This document shows positions 57,150 to 64,000 of a stretch of DNA of 64,000 nucleotides, one piece after another. Positions within the stretch are counted from its first letter, which is position 1; every line of letters starts with the position of its first letter. The stretch comes from Actinacidiphila glaucinigra (lineage in GTDB: Bacteria > Actinomycetota > Actinomycetes > Streptomycetales > Streptomycetaceae), in NCBI RefSeq assembly GCF_900188405.1, contig NZ_FZOF01000001.1, positions 1 to 64,000 of the forward strand, given 5' to 3'. The position numbers and the translations under genes are program-made. The notes beneath the pieces are model-generated. The model saw only the letters and a list, made by a program, of their open reading frames with translations. It had not been told where the DNA came from and made no database searches.

Positions 57150-59270
57150 GACGTCGACGGCCCGTGGTTCCGCCCGCTCGACGCGGACCGCGCACACCTT
57201 GAACTCCGGCATGCGGGACGTCGGGTCGAGCGCCGGATTGGTGAGGGTGTTGGCCCGGCCCTCGCCCGCCCAGTGGAAGGGCATGAAGACCGTGTCCGGA
57301 CGGATGGCGCGGTCCACCCGGGCCGGCGCCACCGCGCGGCCCCGGCGGGACGTGACGGCGACCGGGTCGCCGTCGGCGACACCGATGCGCTCGGCCAGAC
57401 GCGGGTGGAGCTGCACGAAGGGACCGGGCGCGGCGGCGTTCAGCTCCGCCACCCGCCGCGTCTGGGCGCCCGACTGGTACTGCGCCAGCACCCGGCCGGT
57501 CGTCAGGTACAGCGGGAAGTCCCCGTCCGGCTCCTCCGCCGCCGGGCGGTGCAGCACCGGCACGAACCTGGCCCGGCCGTCCGGCGTCGCGAACCGGTCG
57601 AGGAACAGCCGGGGCGTACCCGGGTGCGCGGCTGCCCGCCCGGCCGCCGGCTCCGGGCACGGCCAGAACACGCCGTCCTCCGCCTCGATCCGGCGGTAGG
57701 TGATCCCCGAGTAGTCCGCGGGCCCGCCCGCCGACGCGCGGCGCAGCTCGTCGAAGACCTCCTCCGGGTCTGCCGGGAAGCCCTTCTCCCGGCCCAGCCG
57801 CGCGGCCAGCCCGTTCAGCACGTACAGGTCGCTGCGCACGCCCTCCGGCGGGTCCACCGCCCTGCGCCGCAGCAGCACCCTGCCCTCCAGGTTCGTCGTG
57901 GTGCCCGTCTCCTCGGCCCACTGCGTCACCGGCAGCACCACGTCGGCCATCGCCGCCGTCTCCGACAGCACCACGTCGCACACGGCGAGGAAGTCCAGCG
58001 CCGCGATGCGCTCCGTGACGTGCGCCGCCCGCGGCGCGGAGACCACCGGGTTGGAGCCCATCAGCAGCAGGCCCCGCACATCCCGGCCCAGCGCGTCCAG
58101 CAGCTCGTACGCGCTGCGCCCCGGTCCCGGCAGGTCGTCCGGGTCGACCCCCCACACCCCGGCCACGTGGGCGCGGGCCGCCGGGTCGTCGAGCCTGCGG
58201 TAGCCCGGCAGCTGGTCGGCCTTCTGGCCGTGCTCCCGGCCGCCCTGGCCGTTGCCCTGCCCCGTGAGGCAGCCGTACCCCGACAGCGGCCGCCCCGCGC
58301 GGCCCGTCGCCAGGCACAGGTTGATCCACGCGCTCACGGTGTCCGTGCCCTTCGACTGCTGCTCCGGGCCCCGCGCGGTCAGCACCATCGCCTCCGGCAC
58401 GCCGCAGAACATCTCCACCGCCTCACGGAGCATCGGCACCGGCACCCCCGTGATCCGCTCGACCAGCTCGGGCCAGAGCGTCATCGCCGCGGCGCGCGCC
58501 TCCGGCCAGCCGGTCGTCCGCTCCGCGACGAACTCCTCGTCCACGCGGCCCTCCGCGACCACCAGGTGCAGCAGGCCCAGGGCGAGGGCGAGGTCGGTGC
58601 CGGGGCGCGGCTGCAGGTGCAGGTCGGCGTGCTCGGCGGTGCGCGTACGGCGCGGGTCCACGACGATCAGGCGGCCGCCGTTCTCCTTCAGCTCCGTGAA
58701 GTAGCGCAGCGCGGGCGGCATCGTCTCGGCGAGGTTCGAGCCGACCAGGATCACGCAGCCGGTCCGCGGGATGTCCGCCAGCGGGAACGGCAGGCCCCGG
58801 TCCAGCCCGAAGGCCCTGGAGTGCGCGGCCGCGGCGGAGGACATGCAGAAGCGGCCGTTGTAGTCGATCTGGGAGGTCCGCAGCACGACGCGGGCGAACT
58901 TGCCCAGGGCGTACGCCTTCTCGTTCGTCAGCCCCCCGCCGCCGAAGACGCCGACGGCGTCGGGGCCGTGGGCGGCCCGCACCCGGAGCAGGCCCTCCGC
59001 GACCCGGTCCAGGGCGTCCGCCCAGGGGGCCGGCTCCAGCAGCCCGGAGGCGCGGTTCCTGACCAGGGGCCCGGTCAGGCGCGCCTGGGGGGACAGCACG
59101 GCGGGCGCGGTACGTCCCTTGCCGCACAGGGCGCCCTTGTTCACGGGGAAGTCCCGCTCCACAACGTCCGGGACGCCCCCGTCCCCGGCGGCGGGGCGGA
59201 GGCCCATTCCGCACTGCAGGGCGCAGTAGGGGCAGTGGGTGTCGACGGTTCCGCCTGCGCTCGCGCTCAT
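57147..59270 (-). CDS. nasA: Assimilatory nitrate reductase catalytic subunit
   Basis: This 707-residue molybdopterin oxidoreductase has the N-terminal [4Fe-4S] ligands C13, C16, C20 and C49. The Mo-bisMGD domains follow, with NGRFCMSSAAAAHSRAFG (likely Cys ligand to Mo) and the C-terminal HWAGEGRANTLTNPALDPTSRMPEFK. It lacks the C-terminal BFD [2Fe-2S] domain of longer NasA forms, so a separate flavoprotein is needed. There is no Tat signal, so it is cytoplasmic and assimilatory. Confidence 0.94.
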   Translation of the reverse strand: MSASAGGTVDTHCPYCALQCGMGLRPAAGDGGVPDVVERDFPVNKGALCGKGRTAPAVLSPQARLTGPLVRNRASGLLEPAPWADALDRVAEGLLRVRAAHGPDAVGVFGGGGLTNEKAYALGKFARVVLRTSQIDYNGRFCMSSAAAAHSRAFGLDRGLPFPLADIPRTGCVILVGSNLAETMPPALRYFTELKENGGRLIVVDPRRTRTAEHADLHLQPRPGTDLALALGLLHLVVAEGRVDEEFVAERTTGWPEARAAAMTLWPELVERITGVPVPMLREAVEMFCGVPEAMVLTARGPEQQSKGTDTVSAWINLCLATGRAGRPLSGYGCLTGQGNGQGGREHGQKADQLPGYRRLDDPAARAHVAGVWGVDPDDLPGPGRSAYELLDALGRDVRGLLLMGSNPVVSAPRAAHVTERIAALDFLAVCDVVLSETAAMADVVLPVTQWAEETGTTTNLEGRVLLRRRAVDPPEGVRSDLYVLNGLAARLGREKGFPADPEEVFDELRRASAGGPADYSGITYRRIEAEDGVFWPCPEPAAGRAAAHPGTPRLFLDRFATPDGRARFVPVLHRPAAEEPDGDFPLYLTTGRVLAQYQSGAQTRRVAELNAAAPGPFVQLHPRLAERIGVADGDPVAVTSRRGRAVAPARVDRAIRPDTVFMPFHWAGEGRANTLTNPALDPTSRMPEFKVCAVRVERAEPRAVDV

Positions 59271-59293
59271 GCCGTCCACGATGCGGCGCCGGT

Positions 59294-59320
59294 GTTTCGC
59301 GTCGCGCGCGTGGGGGTTAC
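59294..59320. promoter_or_regulatory. Possible GlnR site of nasA
   Basis: On the minus strand GTAAC-N6-GCGCG-N6-GAAAC keeps the 11-base step of GlnR half sites, with a poor middle element. It lies 24 bp upstream of nasA. Confidence 0.45.
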
Positions 59321-59433
59321 GGCGGGCGCACGGTGCGCTCCCTGCGGGGCTGTGCGGGGTGTGAGGCGATGCGCCGGTGGGTGGGTGCGGGTGCGTCGTG
59401 GTTGGCGTGGGGGGTTGCCCACCCGCCCTCCCT

Positions 59434-59454
59434 CCCCCAGCCTTCGGCCGGGGG
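59434..59454. repeat. REP-like palindrome, copy 1
   Basis: This imperfect palindrome has a CCCCAGCCTTCGGCCGGGG core and would form a hairpin. Identical copies occur at 59627 and, inverted, at 60695. Confidence 0.8.
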
Positions 59455-59626
59455 GACCCCCACCCGGATGGTTGGTGCGGGGCTGCGCGCGTGCGTGGTG
59501 GGCCGGGGTCGGGGCCTCCGGGGCTGGGCATTCTGTACCGCATATTTATGTGCATGGCGGGCGGTCCAGGTCCGGCCCCGCGATGCCGCACAACAAATAC
59601 ACGTCAGCGTCCAGAACGCCCACCCT

Positions 59627-59647
59627 CCCCCAGCCTTCGGCCGGGGG
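59627..59647. repeat. REP-like palindrome, copy 2
   Basis: This is identical to copy 1 over 21 bases and preceded by the same CCCT. Confidence 0.8.
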
Positions 59648-59793
59648 TGCCCCCAACTCCCCCGCCCCCTCCGTATCGTCGGGCGACCAACGGCCGGTGG
59701 GGTGTCAGAAGGCAGTCCGGGGCGCCGTACCCGTCTGACGCACCCCCTGGACAACACGCGCCCGCGCAAGGGGCAGGTGCATGGCGGGTTGCT

Positions 59794-59815
59794 CCCCCTG
59801 GCCGAAGGCCGGGGG
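59794..59815. repeat. REP-like palindrome, variant copy 3
   Basis: CCCCTGGCCGAAGGCCGGGG is a compensated, inverted variant that still pairs as a hairpin. It lies 45 bases from the orphan gene stop and could end its transcript. Confidence 0.7.
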
Positions 59816-59859
59816 CGACGAGCGGTGGACCCGGTGCGTTCTCTACTCCCTTGATGCGC

Positions 59860-60378
59860 CTAACTAAGGCTATCGAGAATCTCTTCGATGGCAGACTTTC
59901 GAGATCGAGCCGCAGATTTGGGAATTTGACTCAACTTGTCGACAGCTGCCGACATCCAGTCGGGATCGCCGAGATGATTTGCCTTGTTTCTTGCGATGAC
60001 CTGCTTCAGGAACTCGTCCACCAGTTTGATGTGGTGACGCGGATACCTTCGGGAGTGATGATCGAAATCGGCGCCCCAGTCTTCGTATGGGTTTCGCAAT
60101 GTCGCGCCGACCCGGGCGCCACCGCTGGCCGCATATGGAACCCCCGACAGATGTGCCAGAATTCTGGCTGTCCGCTCGAGACCCTTTGAGCTCGCTATTT
60201 TGCCAGGTTGAGTTTCCAGGCCGAAGTTCATGAGCCGCGACCAGGCGATGAGCTGCTGCTCGGTGCCATCCGACCAATGGGCTATCCCTTCTGGCTTCAG
60301 CTCCAGATGTTCCCCCGAAGGATCTCCGATGACCCAGTAAGCTCCGGCGTGTTCTAGCGGTCCCAGTTCTCTACGCAT
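59860..60378 (-). CDS. Orphan protein with atypical base composition
   Basis: This 172-residue protein is of no family I recognise. It is soluble, without signal or membrane segment. The first half (GAYWVIGDPSGEHLELKPEG, then HWSDGTEQQLIAW) looks like a beta-rich domain. The second half is helical and basic (HHIKLVDEFLKQVIARNKANH). Two 60-base stretches I counted are 48% and 55% GC, far below neighbours, and codons often end in A or T (ATT, GAT, AGT), so it was probably acquired recently. The ATG at 60378 has AGGTGA upstream. Dispersed repeats flank it on both sides. Confidence 0.75.
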   Translation of the reverse strand: MRRELGPLEHAGAYWVIGDPSGEHLELKPEGIAHWSDGTEQQLIAWSRLMNFGLETQPGKIASSKGLERTARILAHLSGVPYAASGGARVGATLRNPYEDWGADFDHHSRRYPRHHIKLVDEFLKQVIARNKANHLGDPDWMSAAVDKLSQIPKSAARSRKSAIEEILDSLS

Positions 60379-60693
60379 TGTCACCTGCGATGTTGTTGTT
60401 ATGTGCGCCCTTGAAGGTTGAGAAACCAAACCCTACTGATCCGGCGATACCGCAAACGTGGGCAGTCGCGAACGTGCACGCGATGATGGGTGCGTATCCG
60501 ATGCCTCTGAGCTCAAGCCGTGGGGCCGTTGGGGCAGAAAGCGGTTCGGGGCGCCCTGGACCACCTCCATCCCCCCACCGGCCGTCATGCGCCCCAACAA
60601 CCGGAGGGGGTGTGGCGGGGTGCGCCCGGAAACGACGAGCGGTTAAGTGCGGCGCGGAATGATGTGGGGGTAAACCGCGAGCGTTCTGGGGGT

Positions 60694-60715
60694 CCCCCCG
60701 GCCGAAGGCTGGGGG
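60694..60715. repeat. REP-like palindrome, copy 4 (inverted)
   Basis: Bases 60695-60715 are the exact reverse complement of copies 1 and 2. Confidence 0.8.
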
Positions 60716-60802
60716 AGTGCGCCGGCGCGGCCACGACCCAGGCACACGGTGCGGGACCCGCACTGACCGCGCCGGGTAATCGGGCGGGAGGGCGGGGGAT
60801 AG

Positions 60803-60857
60803 CCCGCCGCAGGCGCAACGCACCCGCACCCAACCACCGGCCGCAAGGGGCACCGCA
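60803..60857. repeat. Second locus of the hemW-upstream repeat
   Basis: GCCGCAGGCGCAAC, CACCCGCACCCAACC and ACCGGCCGCAAGGGGCACC match 23-76 with only a few differences, in the same orientation, 60.8 kb apart. Confidence 0.7.
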
Positions 60858-60894
60858 CCGCGCACAGAACCGGTACCCCCCCTGGGAAGGAACC

Positions 60895-61668
60895 TCACCC
60901 CAGGGCGCGCCGAACCCCGCCCTCACGCGGGCCGAGGAAACGGGGGTCGGGGGTGAACGCCGCGTCGAAGGCGGCCTTCACGGCTCCCGCAACCTCTCGC
61001 GTGCCGCCGTAGTACCAGGTGGCGTCGTGCCGCTCGTCGACCCCGACCCCGTACGCCTCGATCCCGGCGGCCTCGCACAGCGCCAGCGCCCGCCGTATGT
61101 GGAAGCCCTGGCTCACCAGCAGCGCCCGGTCGACGCCGAAGACGCGTCGGGCCCGGGCGCAGGAGTCCCACGTGTCGAAGCCGGCGTAGTCGAGGACGAC
61201 CTTGTCCCGGGGCACCCCGTGCGCGGCCAGGTAGTCGCGCATCGCGGTGGGCTCGTCGTAGTCGGTGCGGCTGTTGTCGCCCGTGACGAGGACCGCCCGC
61301 ACCTTGCCCGCCGCCCACAGTTCGGCGGCCGCGTCGAGGCGGTGGGCCAGGTAGGGGGAGGGCTCGCCGTTCCACAGGCCCGCGCCGAAGACGACGGCGA
61401 CGGGCTCCGCGGGGGCGTCCGCGACCGTGCGGACCCGGTCGCCCGCCGTGACCTGGAGCCACATCGCGGGCAGCAGCGCCAGCACGCCCAGCGCCACGGC
61501 GGTCCACAGCAGGTGCCGCCACCCCCGCCTGGAGCGCGGAAGCCGCGGCAGACCCGGCAGCCGCGGCGGCCGCCGCAGACCCGGCAGCCGCCGTACGACG
61601 GCCGCCACCCGCGATCCCGGCGTCTTCCGGTTCAGGCTTCGTTCCACGTCCGAGTCGACGTCCCGCAC
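60895..61668 (-). CDS. SanA/YdcF-like DUF218 membrane protein
   Basis: The protein has 257 residues. A basic N-terminal tail (about 48 residues) and one helix (about 50-70, LLWTAVALGVLALLPAMW) precede a DUF218 domain with VVFGAGLWNGEPSPYLAHRL, VTGDNSRTDYDEP and LLVSQGFHIRRALALCEAAG. SanA-type proteins affect envelope barrier function. The GTG at 61668 lacks a clear ribosome-binding site, and a later GTG is possible. Confidence 0.85.
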   Translation of the reverse strand: MRDVDSDVERSLNRKTPGSRVAAVVRRLPGLRRPPRLPGLPRLPRSRRGWRHLLWTAVALGVLALLPAMWLQVTAGDRVRTVADAPAEPVAVVFGAGLWNGEPSPYLAHRLDAAAELWAAGKVRAVLVTGDNSRTDYDEPTAMRDYLAAHGVPRDKVVLDYAGFDTWDSCARARRVFGVDRALLVSQGFHIRRALALCEAAGIEAYGVGVDERHDATWYYGGTREVAGAVKAAFDAAFTPDPRFLGPREGGVRRALG

Positions 61669-61682
61669 GTCCGTGCGGTTCC

Positions 61683-62114
61683 ATGAAGTTGATGCGTGAC
61701 GACCATTCCCGCCTCCCGTTCTTCGTGTACGGGACCCTGCGGCCCGGCGAGATCAACCACTCCTGGCTGCTGCGGGGCCGGACGACGTCCGAGACGCCCG
61801 CGGTGCTGCACGGCGCGCTGCTCTTCGACGGCCCGGGCTACCCGTACGCCGTGGCCGACGAGCGCGGCCGCGTCCACGGCGACGTGATCCATCCGGCCGA
61901 GGACCTGTACCAGGAGGTGCTCTCCGACCTCGACCGCCTGGAGGAGTACAGCCCCGGGGCGCCCGGGAACCTGTACGAGCGGGTCGTCCGCGACGTGCGC
62001 ACCTACTCCGGGCAGACGCTGCCCGCCTGGGTGTACCTGGCGGCCGCCGACCACGAGCGGGACCTGCGCGAGAAGGGCCGCCCCATCGCCGGGGGCGACT
62101 GGAAGCACCGCTGA
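61683..62114 (+). CDS. Gamma-glutamylcyclotransferase-like (AIG2) protein
   Basis: This 143-residue protein has the GGCT-fold signature FFVYGTLRPGEINH and the YPYAVADERGRVHGDVI strand, with the acidic catalytic candidate in LDRLEEY. Members cyclise gamma-glutamyl amines or act on related amides. The start may be 61683 or 61692. It is divergent from the SanA-like gene, 14 bases apart. Confidence 0.88.
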   Translation: MKLMRDDHSRLPFFVYGTLRPGEINHSWLLRGRTTSETPAVLHGALLFDGPGYPYAVADERGRVHGDVIHPAEDLYQEVLSDLDRLEEYSPGAPGNLYERVVRDVRTYSGQTLPAWVYLAAADHERDLREKGRPIAGGDWKHR

Positions 62115-62148
62115 CCCGGGTACGCCCTCACACCGGCGCGCACGACGT

Positions 62149-62164
62149 GTGAAGCGGCGGAAAC
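62149..62164 (+). promoter_or_regulatory. Possible GlnR box upstream of the chelatase
   Basis: GTGAA-N6-GAAAC differs by one base from the gTnAc-N6-GaAAc pattern and lies 54 bp before the next start. Confidence 0.5.
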
Positions 62165-62218
62165 CAGTCGTGACGCCGGTGCAACGGCCCGGCAACCCAC
62201 GCTCGCGACACTCGGTGC

Positions 62219-63097
62219 ATGACGGCCGAGCAGCCCGCGCCGCACGGCGCGCCAGGACCGGACCACTTCGACAGCACGGCACAGCTCATGTCCCGGATCA
62301 CCGCGCAGCTCAGCACCCGGCTCTCCCGGGTGACGCTGCGCTCCGTGCCCCCGCGCCCCCCGGTGCTGGTCGCCGTCGCGCACGGCAGCCGGGACCCGGA
62401 GGCGCTGCGCACCGCGCACGCCCTGCTGGACCGGATCAGGGACCTGCGCCCGGGGCTGCCCGTGCGGCTGGGCCACATCGAGATCGACAAGCCGCCGCTC
62501 GACGACGCCCTCGCCGCCCTGACCGGCGAGGTGGTCCTGGTGCCGCTGATGCTGACCCGCGGCCACCACGTCGCACGGGACGTCCCCGGGGCGCTGGCCC
62601 GGGCCCCGCACCTGCGCGGACGGGTCGCGGCACCGCTCGGGCCGCACCCGCTGCTCGCGGAGGCGCTGTACGACCGGCTGGCCGAGGCGGGCTGGCGCAC
62701 CGGCTCCGGGCGGGCCGCCCGGAGCGCCGGGGTCGTACTGGCCGCCGCCGGGTCCCGGAACCCGCGGTCGGCCCGCGACACGCAGGCGACGGCGGCCCTG
62801 CTGCGGGCGCGGCTGGGCGGTGACGTCCCGGTGGTGCCCGGGTACGCGTCGGCGGGGCCGGACGTCGCCACGGCGGTGCGCCGGCTGGCGGCCGAGGGCC
62901 GGGACCGGGTCGCGGTGGCGTCCTGCTTCGCCGCTCCGGGCCGCTTCGCGACGGCGACGGCCGCCGCGGCGCCGTGGATCGCCGCCGCACCGCTCGGCGC
63001 GCATCCGGCGATGGCGGCGCTGGTGCTGCACCGCTACGACCGGGCGCTGGCCGGCACGGCCGGTTCCGCCGCCGCGGCGCAGCCGGCCACCGCGTAG
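62219..63097 (+). CDS. Sirohydrochlorin chelatase (CbiX/SirB type)
   Basis: This 292-residue protein is a two-domain chelatase with the metal-binding H55 (VAVAHGSRDP) and H116/H117 (LTRGHHVARDV). It probably inserts iron into sirohydrochlorin, making the siroheme needed by NirB about 7 kb away. A GlnR-like box upstream would tie the two together. Cobalt insertion for cobalamin is the alternative. The first 40 residues are a poorly conserved leader without signal-peptide features. Confidence 0.9.
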   Translation: MTAEQPAPHGAPGPDHFDSTAQLMSRITAQLSTRLSRVTLRSVPPRPPVLVAVAHGSRDPEALRTAHALLDRIRDLRPGLPVRLGHIEIDKPPLDDALAALTGEVVLVPLMLTRGHHVARDVPGALARAPHLRGRVAAPLGPHPLLAEALYDRLAEAGWRTGSGRAARSAGVVLAAAGSRNPRSARDTQATAALLRARLGGDVPVVPGYASAGPDVATAVRRLAAEGRDRVAVASCFAAPGRFATATAAAAPWIAAAPLGAHPAMAALVLHRYDRALAGTAGSAAAAQPATA

Positions 63098-63133
63098 CCA
63101 CCGGTATCCGGTCGCGCCCGCTAACGTCGCGGT

Positions 63134-64000
63134 ATGGACGCGAACCACCCCGCGGCGGCCGACCACGCCCCCTACAGCGAAGCCGACACCGAACGCTATG
63201 TGCCCGAGCCCGACAAGCGGCCCGGCCGCACGTCCTTCCAGCGGGACCGGGCCCGCATGCTGCACTCCGCGGGACTGCGCAGGCTGGCCGGGAAGACGCA
63301 GGTGGTGGACCCGGTCGACGACGCCCGGGCGATCAACAGCAGCCCGCGGACGCGTCTGACGCACAGCCTGGAGTGCGCCCAGGTCGGCCGGGAGCTCGGG
63401 GCGGCCCTCGGCTGCGACCCGGACCTGGTGGAGACCGCCTGCCTGGCCCACGACATCGGCCATCCGCCCTTCGGCCACAACGGCGAGATGGTGCTCGCCG
63501 AGGTCGCGGCGGGCTGCGGCGGCTTCGAGGGCAACGCCCAGAGCCTGCGCATCCTGACCCGGCTGGAGCCGAAGCGGTTCGCCCACGCCGACGACGGCAC
63601 CCTGGTCAGCGTCGGCCTCAACCTGACCCGGGCGGCGCTGGACGCGGCGACGAAGTACCCGTGGCCCCGCGGCGGCCACCCCACCGACCCCGCCAGCCCG
63701 AAGTTCGGCGTGTACGAGGACGACCTGCCGGTCTTCGAGTGGCTGCGCCGCACCGCCCCCGCCGACCGCCCGTACGGGCAGTGCTTCGAGGCGCAGGTCA
63801 TGGACTGGGCCGACGACGTGGCGTACTCCGTCCACGACGTGGAGGACGGGCTGCACGCCGGCCACCTGGACCCGGCGGTGCTGCTCGCCGAGCCCGAGCG
63901 CCGCGAGATCTTCGCCGTCGCCGCCGGACGCTACGCCCCCGGGGCGGCCGAGGACGAGCTCGCCGAGGCACTGGACCGGCTGCTGGACATGGAGTGGTGG
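63134..64000 (+). CDS. dgt: dGTP triphosphohydrolase-like protein, 3' end cut by the window
   Basis: The open frame from the ATG at 63134 continues past the window end; 289 residues are visible. HD-domain residues are H77 (RLTHSLEC), H106-D107 and H110 ([15 protein letters not shown]), and the late [13 protein letters not shown]. The family hydrolyses dNTPs to nucleosides and triphosphate. In streptomycetes this gene usually precedes dnaG, which would lie just outside. Confidence 0.94.
   Translation, partial: MDANHPAAADHAPYSEADTERYVPEPDKRPGRTSFQRDRARMLHSAGLRRLAGKTQVVDPVDDARAINSSPRTRLTHSLECAQVGRELGAALGCDPDLVETACLAHDIGHPPFGHNGEMVLAEVAAGCGGFEGNAQSLRILTRLEPKRFAHADDGTLVSVGLNLTRAALDAATKYPWPRGGHPTDPASPKFGVYEDDLPVFEWLRRTAPADRPYGQCFEAQVMDWADDVAYSVHDVEDGLHAGHLDPAVLLAEPERREIFAVAAGRYAPGAAEDELAEALDRLLDMEWW

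Larger units (their letters stand above)
59271..59859. other. 589-bp non-coding stretch with dispersed palindromes
   Basis: It holds a possible GlnR site near the nasA end and three REP-like palindromes. Degenerate repeats (GTGCATGGCGGG at 59552 and 59777; GACGAGCGGT near 59817 and again at 60635) are also present. No gene is convincing. Confidence 0.6.
60379..60894. other. 516-bp non-coding stretch with repeats
   Basis: This holds the orphan gene promoter region, degenerate copies of the 59.7-kb sequence (GGTTCGGGGCGCC, ACCGGCCGTCATGCGCCCC), REP-like copy 4 and the hemW-type repeat. No gene is supported. Confidence 0.6.

Noticed and set aside
59333..59854. Overlapping frames in the repeat region upstream of nasA
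   Set aside because: They consist of repeat and palindrome sequence and show no domain or ribosome-binding site.

Overview
The window is a stretch of Streptomyces (or very close actinomycete) chromosome. Several things point there: GC content is very high with codons almost always ending in G or C, GTG starts are frequent, and the hrcA-dnaJ, phoH-ybeY-era, leuA, recO-uppS, zur-znuACB-glyS, ppdK and dgt genes lie in a typical streptomycete core order. It is ordinary chromosome, not plasmid or prophage. I saw no rRNA, tRNA, CRISPR array, transposase or integrase. The right end cuts dgt.

Region 1 (1-12.6 kb) holds hemW, a DUF3097 gene, a metallo-beta-lactamase-fold hydrolase, the CIRCE-controlled hrcA-dnaJ heat-shock pair, rsmE, a tricorn-type protease, and then HIT, RNase Z and adenosine/adenine deaminase genes. 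Region 2 (12.6-20.9 kb) holds an FHA protein, a PfkB sugar kinase, a VapBC module with a large palindromic operator, and the phoH-ybeY-corC-(cdd-like)-era RNA/ribosome maturation cluster, into which a truncated LysR gene is set.

Region 3 (20.9-30.3 kb) holds a protealysin-type M4 protease with its emfourin-type inhibitor, leuA behind a leucine attenuator, a TerB-like protein, and an MMPL exporter with its own two-component system. Region 4 (30.3-45.2 kb) holds recO, uppS, the zinc regulon (zur and znuACB with a Zur box), glyS, a TetR/aldo-keto reductase operon with a 48-bp palindrome, two DHA2-type exporters with their regulators, a NADAR gene and dusB. Region 5 (45.2-52.1 kb) holds ppdK behind a long structured leader, a Tat-exported PhoX-like phosphatase, an SDR, a small antitoxin-like protein and a short PhzF protein.

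Region 6 (52.1-64 kb) is a nitrate/nitrite assimilation cluster: nasA, an FAD reductase, nirB and nirD. A siroheme-type chelatase gene lies about 3 kb beyond. GlnR-like boxes precede the nir operon and the chelatase and, more weakly, nasA. A second VapBC module sits between nasA and the nir operon. Upstream of nasA is an accessory pocket (59.3-60.9 kb) with an AT-richer orphan gene flanked by dispersed palindromic repeats; one repeat from there recurs at the extreme left of the window, upstream of hemW.
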